DNA from: Enoplolaimus lenunculus
Taxonomy: Eukaryota > Nematoda > Enoplea > Enoplida > Thoracostomopsidae
Assembly (NCBI GenBank): GCA_030248215.1
Contig: JASANG010000447.1
Span: 38,635-102,634, forward strand
DNA: 64,000 nucleotides
Reading direction: 5' to 3'
Shown: positions 1 through 11,553 of the stretch, in pieces
Layout: every line of letters starts with the position of its first letter
Numbering within the stretch: the first letter of the stretch is position 1
Made by a program: the position numbers and the translations under genes
Notes under the pieces: generated by a model
What the model saw: the letters and a program-made list of their open reading frames with translations, nothing else
Told to the model about the DNA's origin: nothing
Databases searched by the model: none

Positions 1-1067
1 ACTGCACGTCCTTTCTCAATGAGAAGCAGGGCTCAATAGCTACACATGCCGAATCTGGTATGACATGCTGCCACCACGGTACATCATTCGGTCAACGTAG
101 CCAGCCGCCATTATAGGTAACTACCGAGTCGTGCGCCATTACGACACAGCCCTGTCTAGTGTGTATGGTCCAACTTTTATCTGAGAGCGAACGCAATATG
201 GTGCTGTGCAATTAGCGATTAAATATTGAACCAGCCAGCGATCGAACCCGAGGGTGCAGTTTGCAAAGCAGACATGCTACCACTACACCACAGGCCTCTG
301 ATATCGCAAAACCAATCGCATCGCCATATTACACCCCCTTCGTTAAAACAGGTCGTTCCCGACCGTGAATCCGTACCGTGTTTTAACGGAGCTGTATGCT
401 CTTGCGCCCACGGAGCAGCGCCTCAAGTAAGAATATGTCCATAGATGCAGGGCGTCAGATTATAGGCAGCCGATGCGCGACACACAGAGCCTCCCGACTG
501 CAAAGCAGACATTATCAACTAGGAAAATGTAACTATCGCTAGGCGAAGACATTATTAATTGTAATATGGGCTCTGAAATATGTAAATGTGCTGAAAAAAA
601 CAAAATCATGTTTGTCTGGGGTAGCAAATTTAATCGAAAATCGAATTTTTTAGAAAATCCTTTACAGATTCACCCTTTAGCCGCCAGCCGGGGGATACGT
701 GCAGGATAAGTAAGTTGATCTACTTTTAGCTAAAAATAAACATACGTACCCATTATGAATTAACGCTCTTGCACCACAGCTCGATTTAATCCCAATTGTG
801 AATAGTGCCAACATGGCGAAAAACGCCGCTAACACAATGCAACTGCGATAAACTGCAGTGTAGCCACTCAGTCGTTCACAGTAATATCCGATGCGCAGAA
901 ACGAGCATACTGCTTCGATGTTTGTCTGTAATTAATAATTATTCAGTTTATAATTTACCAGGAAATCAATCAAAAATATTTAAAAACCTACAGAAAACCA
1001 AGCCTCAGAATGAAGAAAGCAATACTGAAAATTCGTTCAGTTGCTAATGCAGTTCAGGTCATGTCTG
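1..1067. other. Intergenic, no supported gene
   Basis: Contains only a tRNA-like fragment near 226-297 and a weak echo of it near 495-515 (GCAAAGCAGACAT shared). No coding exon is supported. Confidence 0.5.
226..297 (-). repeat. tRNA-derived fragment (SINE-like)
   Basis: On the minus strand a pol III A-box-like TGGTGTAGTGGTAGCA (290-275) is followed at normal tRNA spacing by a B-box-like GGTTCGATC (248-240). The anticodon arm does not pair, so this is a decayed tRNA gene or SINE head rather than a working tRNA. Confidence 0.45.
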
Positions 1068-1300
1068 AAAGAGATTTTGAGCTTCTGAAGACTGCTTTCA
1101 AAGATTTGGCAACTTTAACGCTGTTGTGTAATAAACTGCATTTTGAATTTCGGCAAACACCTCAGATTAACTTAACAGGGTCATGCTTACTCAGAATATA
1201 TATACGCAAAGAGATTTTGAGCTTCTGAAGACTGCTTTCAAAAATTTGGCAACTTTAACGCCGTTGTGTAATAAACTGCATTTTGAATTTCAGCAAACAC
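1068..1300. repeat. Two-copy tandem duplication, 140-bp offset
   Basis: A 93-bp segment beginning AAAGAGATTTTGAGCTTCTG (1068-1160) recurs at 1208-1300 with about four differences. The 47 bp between is unique. No gene is affected. Confidence 0.85.
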
Positions 1301-4240
1301 ATGTATACTGGGCATTCGCTGGGTCGCAACGAAATTGAGGGACCAAAAGGAGAAAATTTCTGAGTAGGATGGGTTGCAGAATTTTCAATAAAGCGTCAGT
1401 TGCACTAGCCAGTGTTTAGTTACGTCTGCAATTAAATACATATTCAAAAGCAACCGGATAAATAAAATAATAAACACGGATTAAATTTTTTATACGACAT
1501 ATATAGACATGAGAGGTATGATTAATCGGGTGTGAAATCTAAGGGGCGAGCTAAACCGGTGGCAAAATCTGAAGCGGGAGGGGGCTTTATGTAAGTGGGA
1601 GCCCACACCCCCTAGTAGCGAACCCCCAGAATATTTACGTATATATTGGTGTTAGTACATGTCGCAATAAATTAAAAAAAATGAAAAACCTGCCACAGTA
1701 AAAGTATACAGTACTACTGCATACCATATGAAGCAGTTGATGTTGAAGTTGCGGGGTCAACATTAAACAACATGCAACTGTAGTGACGAACAGAAATGCG
1801 CAATACATCAGCCGTGTTGTTGTCGACACTCGAAACAATGGCCAACTACTACAGCAACATTGTCTACAAGATGTATGCCAGCAGCAGAACTGTGCCTAAA
1901 TCGTAAAACTTATACTTTTATGCTTGGCTCACTAGACAAACTTTCGTTGAAACAAAATTAACGAATGATTATTTATCAGTGTTGGTCATAATACCTCTAT
2001 ACTATAAATACCTTTATCAAAACTAGAAAAATGAATAATTTTGGATTCATGTAAAAACAAAATTGAGGTTTCTAGTAGGGTTTTCCATTTAGAAAATTAG
2101 GTACTAGAAAAACATGGAAGAACCAAGATGCATGAGTATAAGATTGCGAGGCGGATGGCGCTATGATATCGCACTGGACTGAGAATCTGTCGGCCATTGG
2201 TCATGGAATCGAAACCTCGTAAGACTAACTGACCGCCCATCATTTCCAATTACAAACACTCGCGAACCCAACGTGCACTTTGTGTCATGCTGGTGCTTAT
2301 CCTCGGGCTCCGGTTCTTTCTAGATACTGTGGCTCAGTCTCGAGACTTATAAACATAACATGTCTTATACCGGTGCCTTAACTCTTTGTCAATATGAGTT
2401 ATCTGTGCCAAAAATATTGTGCCTTTATTTATTTTTCGACCAAATTCTATACTGAAATTGTTGTGCGTTATCATATGCGTCTTATGCATTCTGTGTTTTC
2501 AGGTTTTAACTCCTCATTTGCAACTCATTGTTTTCTGCAAACCCTTTAACAATCCCCCATCTTATGCAACTTCCACAACTCCATATTTTATATTCATAAA
2601 CTTGTATTTATAACTCTTAAGTTTTCAGGCTATACTTTCTTATTTCTACTAATTTTCCGCGGCTTATTCAATTTGGAACCTTCATTTTCGTCAACTTTCA
2701 TCCTATTGCGTCTGTTTTTGCCATAACTCTATCTTGTCGATTTTGGGGTATCATTATCAGTTTAACTAACAATATTATTTTGGTTAGCTATTTGCGGTAC
2801 GATTTCATCATATCCACTGCTAGTCGGTTACAACATGTTTTCACAGGTATCAAAAGTGTCGGATTTTCACGTAAACGGCCAAGTTGGGGATCTATGACGA
2901 TAGCGTATTCGCCCTTCACCAACGGCACGGCCGGTTTTAAGAATTTACTGACGAACGGTTTTACCAAAGGCACAGTTATCGGTTATACAGTATATTAAGG
3001 CTATACGCCTGCAGCTAGTTTGTAACTAAGCCTAAGCGATTTCCGTAAGACTTTACAACTATGACTCCGGAATAAACTGTTGCGTGTGGTGTATGAGCGA
3101 TAGCAGTTCCGTACACCGGCGCCCCTGCTGGACACACTGTTAGACAACGCGAACACTGGCGCCCAGCGCACCGTGTCCGAAACAACATGAAAAGATCGCC
3201 CACATATGCATAACTATATTTAAAATACCACAAAAAAACCACTGACTAATTCTTAGGTTCGTTGCGAAAACCTTGATAAAATCCGAATAAACAAGAAACT
3301 CTATTAAACAGTATTCAAGCAAACAGTTTTAAACATCTAACCAGACTGTTGTATACTGATAACAATTCAGAGTTAACAACATTTAGCTAACAATATCGCT
3401 TTTTACTATTTTGCATAAATTTCAGTTTCTTTCCTTTTGCCTTCACGCCCCCGCACAAGGTTATTGCCTTCTTGTTGACTGGTTTTCACCAACACTATTA
3501 GCAGGTAATATGCCTTCTCTATATCACAAAAAGCAGTAATTTCTTCCGGTTGAACAATAAGCATTCCAGAATCTGAATCGTTGTTGTTCTAAGGTCAGTC
3601 GAAAACCAGACCATACCCGCTTTCGGACCGGTCAAAAATCCTCTTTTTACCGGTCCAGACCTTACAACCCTAGCCTACCCAGTTTCAGTCATTTTATTCA
3701 TTGATTACAAGCCACAACTGAACCTTACCTGTTTCGCGCAACAGCAATCCATTGACGTCACTGTCTTGCCCCTTTATACTGTTACTTTGCTGCACGAGAT
3801 CTAGTCAGTCATTTCTATCGAAACCCGCGTGAAATTCAGTCTACATGCATACCAGTAGAAATAATCGCCCCATAACAATTAAAAACTAAAGTCGTACACA
3901 GCAAACATATAAGAAAAAAGATAAGCACGTAATTCAAAGATTGCCAGTCTTCACTTTTAATTTATAACTCAGGCACTTATTTCGAGATAGCTTCTGTGTA
4001 TTCATAAATATGATTCAGTTTCTTGATCCGCTAGCTATGCCAATATTACTTGGTACACACACGGAAAATTTTGCTGAACCAAAGCTGTTTTTGATTGGCT
4101 TTTAAACAAAATACGTTTTGATGCTACATTTATGCTCTTTCTGCTAGTAACTCGTCCGAACATCTTTCCCTGCTTACGCCGTTTATATTTTGTAATCCAT
4201 TTTACATGTACACTCCACCACTTAATTTATTAATAAATGC
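1301..4240. other. Intergenic AT-rich stretch
   Basis: Apart from a tRNA-like segment at 2147-2240 I see nothing interpretable. The 2780-3000 interval is richer in GC and open on both strands but shows no family motif. Confidence 0.4.
2147..2240 (+). repeat. tRNA-like segment
   Basis: GCGAGG near the start can pair with CCTCGT near the end like an acceptor stem. Between them lie GGATGGCGCTATGATATCGC and a B-box-like GGAATCGAAACC. The D and anticodon arms are poor; a SINE head is the likely explanation. Confidence 0.3.
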
Positions 4241-5081
4241 CAGGGTGTAAAATGAATAGTAAAAATAACGGAAACTAAAACGGAACGGAAAACGAATATT
4301 AAAGTATGAACGTTCCAAAAATGTTTTGTTTTTCAACCAACACAATTGAGGCTTGCATATATTTACCGGTTTTTCAGAAATCCGAAAGAAAAAGGGGCAG
4401 ATGCATCGTAATTTTTAAGATTTTGGATGAATTGCATAATTATATTTCGTTTCGAACAAATGCAGCATATCTTTTAATAATAATTGCGAGATATATATAC
4501 ATGATTTACAACCAATTTTGAATATAAAAATGACATAATTTCCGTTATTTCAATAACGAAAACAGAAACGGACATTGATTTTTACCGGAAACGGAAACAG
4601 AAACTTATATGCGATTACATCATAATCAACATAAAATTTTAACTTTATTGGCTTTCGTTGTAAACTGGCGTTCACACTCGTATGCTTATAATATTAACGA
4701 GTATACTTCTAAAGACTATATGCTTCCGTATTCTACGTAGGAGGATGTAACGTAGTATATTCGTTTCCGTTTCCGTCTTATTATATAAAGTAAAAATCGG
4801 TGACCGTCTCAGTTTCCGCTATATAGAATAACGGAAATTCAAAATTAGTTATAAAATACGTATACATCTCGCAATTTTTTGTTACATATAGGATGCATTC
4901 AAAGTGTAGGTACGAAACTCGTTCAAAATTTTAGAAATGCATCCGCCAGTTTTCTTTACGATTTTTGGAAGATCAGTGAATATATGTACGCGTCAATTGT
5001 GTTGGCAGAAAAATGGAAAAAATTTTATACTTTAATATCTGTTTTCTGTTTCCGTTATTTTTACTACCCGTTTACACCCTG
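4241..5081. mobile_element. Foldback element, CAGGGTGTAAA ends, AACGGAAAC repeats
   Basis: Ends CAGGGTGTAAAATGAATAGT and, inverted, ACCCGTTTACACCCTG, each followed inward by TAAAAATAACGGAAAC-like sequence. The interior is AT-rich with further AACGGAAA/TTTCCGTT clusters near 4545-4600 and 4745-4840, suggesting a nested or internally duplicated copy. There is no transposase. Related fragments lie at 5095-5341, 24204-24590 and 51310-51700. Confidence 0.7.
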
Positions 5082-5094
5082 ATGCGTAGCAATT

Positions 5095-5341
5095 AGGGTG
5101 TAACCAGACATTCGTTGAAGCCGAAGCTTCCGCTTATTTTTACGCTCAATTCTGCAATTGTTCGAAACGAAACAAAAATTACGAAATTTTATCCAAAATC
5201 TTAAATTTCGGTGTATCCGCAATTTTTTCTCTGTTAATTTTCTTTGGAAGAAAAATTATCTTTGAAACTTTTGTGTACTTCAAACTTCAATATTCGTTTT
5301 TCTTTTCCGTTTTCGTAATTTTTACCATACGTTTTACCCTG
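5095..5341. mobile_element. Short related CAGGGTG-type element
   Basis: Starts AGGGTGTAACC and ends ACGTTTTACCCTGG, with TTTTCCGTTTTCGTAATTTT inside the right end, as in the 4241-5081 element 13 bp to its left. Confidence 0.5.
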
Positions 5342-5636
5342 GTAAGAAATACTGGTTCAACCAAAATTGCAGTTTAAAATATTGCATTGCTAAAAAAGTA
5401 TTGTACCTCTATCATCCAAAAGGTTCTTACAGTCGCAATTGTGTTAGCTGGACTGATTTGCAATCAAGCAGAGGCATGTGTACCATCATCAACTGTATAA
5501 CCTCTGTTTTTCCAGAGAATATATACTGCAACTCGTATATATAAATTACCCCTCCTAACTTTAAGATTTCATTTTTTGACTCTTTGTCCAAAACTTTCAC
5601 GACTCAGTGCTAATTTCAAGACATGATGTAGGTATA

Positions 5637-5845
5637 CACTGCAAAAATGGTGAGTCAAGCTGACTCTCTCCGAAATAGGCTTAACGGGACCACACGCATT
5701 GAATCAAATTCGATTTCGCCAGAGTCGAACGTGAGACTCAGTGAGTCGAATTTGACTCTGGCGGAGTCGAATTTTGACACAACTTGTTTAGTCCCGTATA
5801 GCCTATTTTGAAGAGAGTCAATTTGACTCAGCATTTTTTGTAGTG
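5637..5845. mobile_element. 209-bp TIR element, CACTGCAAAAATGGTGAGTC family
   Basis: Near-perfect foldback with ends CACTGCAAAAATGGTGAGTC, flanked by TA on both sides (5635-5636, 5846-5847), and an interior of GAGTC/GACTC inverted repeats. TA duplication suggests a Tc1/mariner-type non-autonomous element. Other copies: 19171-19387, 37772-37982, 53739-53947, 60936-61143, and a short one at 18967-19047. Confidence 0.85.
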
Positions 5846-6678
5846 TATAAGACTTTTCGCATATATATGTGTGTAACTATATCTAAATGTAAAAATGCAG
5901 CAGATATGGTCCGAGAACGCCGTTATGTATTGATAACCGTTGCAAAACATAACATATCCTGCACGACTTTGCAAAATGTAAATTAAATTCAATTACAAAA
6001 AGTTAATTTCAATCGTTTATAGACAAGTTTTTATAGCAAAATAGTTTTTATGACATTGAATGGCTCAATTGAAGTAATTTGTCAAAAAAATATAATGCCC
6101 TACAATATTTTATTCTCCAAAATATGCGACCCTGAATGTTGTCATTTCTGTTTTATTAATTGTTGAAACAGCCAGCTACTCAATTTGCGAGTGAAACCGC
6201 ATTTTCGGTTGCTCGATGCAAAAAATATTGTGAAACGCGACTTGAATTTCGTCAGTAGTTATTAAAAAGTCACTGTGTTATTGTAATTGTTGAAATTTGA
6301 AAGAAAATTGCTATGTAAACAATTACTTAAATATTGTTAAATAAATTTATTTTTGGCTTAAATATTAATAAAACGATTATTGACAAAGCATAATTAATAG
6401 GATATTTTGTCACTTTACGTATTTAACACAATGATTGGGATAAACGTTACATTTTAATCGGAAATCATTGTTGCCTGATTGCAGTGCTTTATAGTTTGCT
6501 GTGTTTATTATTATTTACATTGGCCATTACATTTCATTTGTGAGAATGCAAAATTGTTATGAAACAGCAGAAAACATGGAAGCAATTATAGACTTTTTAA
6601 AAATCTAAACTTCAATAAAAACCGCAGTCGCTGCTTGCGAAACTTTGGTTTTTACTTCAAAGAAGCTATTACAAACAC

Positions 6679-6829
6679 GGCCAATGTATAGAGCAGGGCA
6701 GGAACAGTAGTATAAGCATATTCCTAAGCCTAAGCCTAAGCCTAAACCTAAGCCAAAAATTAGTCTAAAGCTTAAGTTTACTCTAATTACAGTCCGGCCG
6801 GAAAACGTTCCGGTCCTGTTCTATACAAT
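6679..6829 (+). mobile_element. TTAGGC-cargo TIR element (type A)
   Basis: Left end GGCCAATGTATAGAGCAGGG, then AGCATATTCCTAAGCCTAAGC, the motif TTAGTCTAAAGCTTAAG, and right end CCGGTCCTGTTCTATAC. It carries three perfect GCCTAA units plus variants. The same architecture recurs about 25 times in the window. Confidence 0.85.
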
Positions 6830-6955
6830 CAACTCCGGAAAAAAATAGTTATTTCTGGTTATTTCTGAGTGAATAACAGTAATATTAACTCACTCAGAAC
6901 TGGTTTAATTTCGGGTTAATTTAATTAATTATTCAGAATTAGTTCAAACAATTAA
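6829..6955. mobile_element. Partial GAGTTGATT-type TIR element
   Basis: Carries the AACTCAGAA / GAGTGAATAACAGTAATATT segments found in the elements at 9450-9687 and 14237-14483, but lacks clear ends. Confidence 0.45.
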
Positions 6956-7354
6956 TTTATAATGAATACGCGTTATTTTGCTCTTTGTTATTGCATTGCC
7001 TTGGTCAAGGCCTAGAAACACTATAAGTAGTTTACCAAATACACTCTAACATATCATTTTAATTAGTGCTGGGTATTGGATGTTTTTTATGCACTGATAA
7101 TAGTGACACCAATTATAAAGAGGGATTATAATATAAAGCCGGGTTTTGTCTTTCGTTCGAGTTGGAATCAATAGGAGTCTATATCCCCTCAATCTGTAAT
7201 TGAGCAGACAGAGTCCAATATTTACAATTACGGTCATAATCACATTACATAAAATGTTCCTTGACCAAATAAAGTTCAGTGCCGGATACTGTAGCCCTAT
7301 CATCAACTGGCGATACATGCTGAGAATACAGGTAAACAAATCCATCACTATACT

Positions 7355-7558
7355 GGCCAATGTTACTTTAAGGGGCGTATCAGTAGATGAAGCGCATTCC
7401 AAAGCCTAGGCCTAAGCCTAAGCGTTGCAAAAATGAGTTCATAAGCCTAAGCCTAAGCCTAAGCCTAAACCTAAGCAAAAAATGTAATCTAGAATCTCCA
7501 CCTATACTGTTTTGTAGACTCATCAGAAACCTGGACGCCCCTTAAAATAACATGGGCC
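7355..7558 (+). mobile_element. TTAGGC-cargo TIR element (type B ends)
   Basis: Ends GGCCAATGTTACTTTAAGGG and, inverted, GGGGCGTCC...GGGGC-type (right end ACGCCCCTTAAAATAACATGGGCC region, 7535-7558). It has two GCCTAA arrays separated by a GCGTTGCAAAAATGAG spacer. Type B shares cargo and layout with type A but has different terminal bases. Confidence 0.8.
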
Positions 7559-8007
7559 GCTAAACCTATAGCCACTGCCACCGTTAGCAAATATATGCGA
7601 CCCTTGAACTAGTATGTGTACAATTTTGACAAATTCATACTATCGGATCTTTAGACAAATTTTGATTCGAATGCTTTGTGACAACTGTGTCAAACTTTAC
7701 AGGTTGAACGTAAAAAGCGCAACCAACGTTTTGTCTCAAAAGAAAACTATCTTTTATTTCAATCAGTTGAAAAATACAATTTCAAACTGTTTGCAACATT
7801 TTATGAATTTTGGTATGAAAAAGATATGCGAATCAGGATATTCACTTTTACTTGCTTTATCATAATACAACTCAGTGGAACAGTTCGGGGAGCACATATG
7901 CATGAATTTATCTAAGAACAATTTTTTAGACTAATATTTTTGTATTAACTAAAAGTTTGTAGAATTCTCAAAATATGAACCGTTACTAGTTGAACATTTC
8001 AGGCGGA

Positions 8008-8208
8008 GACCCATGTAAAGATCAAAGGCCGAACGTTTTTCTGCGGGACTGTAACAGAGTAAACTTAGACTAATTTTTTGCTTGGCTCAGGCTTTAGCCT
8101 TAGGCTTAGGAATGTGCTCATTCTTGCGATTAGGCTTTGGCTTAGGCTTAGGCTTAGGCTTAGGAGTATACTTATAATACTGTTCCGCCCCTGTTCTTTA
8201 CACTGGCC
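8008..8208 (-). mobile_element. TTAGGC-cargo TIR element (type A)
   Basis: Left end ACCCATGTAAAGATCA, right end CTGTTCTTTACACTGGCC, with two TTAGGC arrays around a CTCATTCTTGCG spacer. Flanks CAGGCGGA and AAGGCGGA match at 7 of 8 bases, an 8-bp target duplication. Confidence 0.85.
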
Positions 8209-8724
8209 AAGGCGGATAAGGCAGGCGTCTTAAAGTGTATTTTTGACAGGAATTTAAAATATAGCTTTCTAGTTCAAAGAAGTCAGCAAAGTTTTTTTTT
8301 ATAAAATTATATCCGGCGGAAATAAAATCCTGGCTAACACTTTGTCGTTTACACAATTATATAAGCACTGATTTGCAATTTGAAATTTTCCGCACTTCCA
8401 CAACAAAACAACATAAGCGTTCTTGTATCGTCCGTGACGCGAACGCACACCGTACACTAAACCCGTCGCAGTCAAATTTTGTTAAATTGTGCACTTTTCG
8501 TCAAAGCGAAATTGAAACAAAAGATAAGAACGAAAAAAATTATATGCGAAATTTTAATCTGACCAAATATGAGATATGAAGAAAAAAGTTAAACTTTTTT
8601 TTGAAGCAAATACACAAAGGCCTCGTTTTGTACAGCGTACGCGGTCGTTTGCAAATCCAGAAATTTCGAAGGGAAGCCACACGTCTCGTGTGTAAATCTT
8701 ACTGCATTTGTTGGTACTAAATCT

Positions 8725-8918
8725 TGCCCATGGGCGGAACATTTTTCTGTGGGACTAGAAAAGAATAAGTTTAAGCTTCACACTAATTTTTTGCTTGGTT
8801 TAGGCGTAGGCTTAGGCTTAGTAATATGCTCATTTTTACGCTTACGTTTAGGTAGGCTTAGGCTTAGGCTTAGGAATATGCTTATAATACTGTTCCGCCG
8901 CTGTCCTTTACATTGGCC
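8725..8918 (-). mobile_element. TTAGGC-cargo TIR element (type A)
   Basis: Right end CTGTCCTTTACATTGGCC is intact; the left end is shortened to GCCCATGGGCGGAAC. It contains TTAGGC-rich stretches and the GGAATATGCTTATAATACTG motif. Confidence 0.8.
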
Positions 8919-9449
8919 CTAAATGTTAACACAAATTTTGTTTTGTTTTCATCTCTGTTGAATGGCATAGATGATAATTATTATCCCGTCTTAAATCTTC
9001 TAGTGATATGCAGCAGTATTTTACCCTGACAAACGAAACGTATGTCCTACCACGAACACAATAGACGTGTCAACCAGCAGCGAGTTAAGAAAACTTTTTA
9101 GTTTAGTTTTTAATTTTTAGATTTTTTAAATTTTTTAACAAAAACTAATTAATTTATCCATATATCGGTTGGAAAGGCTGCGAAGCATTTTCAAAATGCG
9201 TTAGTCACCTGCCGTTTTTTCTGCGTTTTTGATTGCTAAAACCCACCTAAAATACTATTAATTATACCTCACTAATATTTGGTTGTATTGTCTTGCTTCT
9301 AGCAGAAGTGAAGCAACTGATAATATATAATTACAGACCTATTAAACACTTGGAGCAGCGGTTTACAAGTTTGTGCTAATTAAAGCTTCCATGCTGTTTA
9401 AGATCGCGCCTGTTAATAGTTCATAAAAGCACTTTTTTACACTCAGAAC

Positions 9450-9687
9450 ACTGTAAATTTCCGTGAGTCGCTTTGAACGCGGAATAAAAGTTAAATCACT
9501 CAGTCTGAGTTACGACCATCATAACTCATAAAGTTGATTTAACTGATTCCGGTTTCGTTAATAACAACCACGGAATCAACTCAACTCAGAGTTTGAATCA
9601 ACTCAACTCAGAACGAGTTAATGCTTACGTTTAACTCTAAATAACTTTCCGTATGAGTTGATTAATCGACTCATTGGAATTTACAGA
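9450..9687. mobile_element. TIR element with ACTGTAAATTTC ends and GAGTTGATT palindromes
   Basis: Ends ACTGTAAATTTCCGTGAGTC and, inverted, GGAATTTACAG. The interior consists of AACTCAGA / GAGTTGATT inverted repeats. Copies occur at 14237-14483 and 20153-20400 and parts at 6829-6955 and 36225-36332. No transposase. Confidence 0.75.
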
Positions 9688-10156
9688 GAATTGTCACCTG
9701 AACTCTAGGAGTGTATATCCTTAATATATCCTTAAACCACAAATGAGTAGAACTCAAAATTCTTACTTGAAGTCCATAATGCCACTGGTTTTTGGACAGA
9801 GTAAAGTTCACCTTCAGAATTTGATTACTCTAAGCATAAACCTACTTAATGAAACATATTCTTACAGTAACCTGCGTAAACAGCATTACATACGTAAAAG
9901 GTCAAATGCCCAAATAATACGGTCTTGTTTAAAAATGAATAACAGTCCGAAACCGGATAGCAGATGAACCGTTCGAAGAGGTACAATAAATTTCAGCATA
10001 ATCAGATGACTGCAGTAAAACGTTTTGCTGCATTGCATTATTGTTACTAGTATGGCTGAGTTCTTGGACATAGCCTGCGTTTTGAAAAGGGGGCTTAAAC
10101 AAATTTCCAAGGGTGGTGTCTTGTATTACAAACTGCAAAAGTATTTTGAAATCTCT

Positions 10157-10304
10157 GGCCCATGTAAACATCAGGGGCGGAGCGTTTTTCCGCGGGACAC
10201 CAATAGAATAAGCTGAAGCTTTAGACTATTTTTGCTCGGCTTTAGGCTTTAAGTCTTAGAAGTACGCTTATAATACTGTTCCGCCGCTGTTCACATACAT
10301 TGAC
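10157..10304 (-). mobile_element. TTAGGC-type TIR element, array decayed
   Basis: Left end GGCCCATGTAAACATCAGGG and right end TACTGTTCCGCCGCTGTTC are clear, but the hexamer array is reduced to a few TTTAGGCTTTAAG-like variants. Confidence 0.75.
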
Positions 10305-10973
10305 TGAATCTCCAATCAAAAATCCCAAAAAGAGACGGTTTGACTCGAAAAACCCCTCGGCTACGCACTTTGCTGAGTTTCAAATACTAATGCTGTGAAC
10401 TAACTGTCCGTCACTGCAACAGACGTTGTATTTTTTAACCTTTTAAGCAATATTTTATACTACGGAACCTAGGAGGTCTTCTAGCAACGGCGCTAATTAA
10501 TTATTATTCGTACGGGTAGGTAACTGTTGAAAAAACTTTGTTAAAATAGTGGTTTTTTTGTTCGAAAGATTTCCGATAAGATGTCCATGCCAAAAGTGCA
10601 CGAACTGCAGAGGTGAACGCCGGCGCAATTGGTGTTGTTTTTAGCGCAACAACAAACATTGCTCAATAATACAGATACGCTGGGAGACAATATTAATGTT
10701 CCATGAAAATATTGTCAAAGTCTTATGGTATCGGTAAGGACAACCGTTGTTTTTTTGAAATTTTACTATTAAAAAACACTGAAAAATTTTGAAAAAATGC
10801 AATTTTTTTGTAATAAAACCATTTGTGCAACAATAATTTTTGGTCAGTTTAATAGATTAATAATGTCGGATTTTCACAGTCATCGCAATTGTGGGATTGA
10901 GAGCGGAGTGGCGTCGCCTACGAACGACTTGTTATACCTCTGGCATAAAAGTTTCTTGATAGCATTAAAAGAA

Positions 10974-11010
10974 CTTGGTCAATGTTACTTTGAGGGGCGT
11001 AACAGCAGTT
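10974..11010 (+). repeat. Single end of a type B TTAGGC element
   Basis: GTCAATGTTACTTTGAGGGG followed by CGTAACAGCAG matches the type B terminus; no array or second end follows. Confidence 0.5.
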
Positions 11011-11224
11011 GCGAAAGCTGTAAAACCTCCAGTTTCGGCTTCGAACGTTATGATTAGATTATTTTGTCTAAAGGACAATGTCCGCTGACTTGCTTTAATA
11101 TTTGCAAGCTTCAGCTCTGCAGCGTAAAGATCAATTCGATTACATAGAGTTTAAAATTTCCAGATGTTGTATCACTTTATAGGCGTTTAAGGGTTAGCGG
11201 GTTGTTTGGTATTACTGTTTTAGG

Positions 11225-11425
11225 TTATTATTACTTAAATTAATATTTACTAGTCTGCCAGCTTTGCGCAATCCGGAAAAGTTAGCGAAAGCACAAACAT
11301 TTCTTTGCAAATTTTCTATTCATAGATCAATCACGTGTATTACATAAGAAATTATTATAAACAAAGTAAATGCTGGAAAGTTGCCCAAAATACGTATGTG
11401 AAGCGTTCGAGTTTTAATATATAGA
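11225..11425. repeat. Dispersed repeat ending in a GTTGCCCAAAATACGTATG hairpin
   Basis: Shares GCGCAAT..AAAGTTAG..GCAAATTTTC and the terminal block AATGCTGGAAAGTTGCCCAA / AATACGTATGTG with 29960-30113, and partly with 15770-15950. The 3' block is a stem-loop in the copy at 30 kb. Confidence 0.5.
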
Positions 11426-11448
11426 CATGAATTATTATACATACCAGG

Positions 11449-11553
11449 GCCCATGTATAGAACAGGACCTTATCGTTTTCCGGAGGGGCTATAATAGAGT
11501 CAGTTTAAGCTTTAGATTAATTTTTTTCCTTAGGCTTAGGCTTAGGCTTAGGA
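11449..11553 (-). mobile_element. One-sided TTAGGC-cargo element (type A)
   Basis: Left end GGGCCCATGTATAGAACAGG and the TTAAGCTTTAGATTAATTTT segment lead into three TTAGGC units, then the element stops at AATTATTAATTTTG. The right terminus is absent. Confidence 0.75.

Noticed and set aside
2780-2998. Overlapping open frames on both strands in a GC-richer patch
   Set aside because: No recognisable domain, no clear splice sites, and both strands are equally open.
7046-7402. 118-codon minus-strand frame with hydrophobic segments (NILCNVIMTVIVNIGLCLLNY)
   Set aside because: Its start lies inside a transposon terminus, no splice-consistent partner exon or family motif was found, and hydrophobic frames are common in AT-rich DNA.
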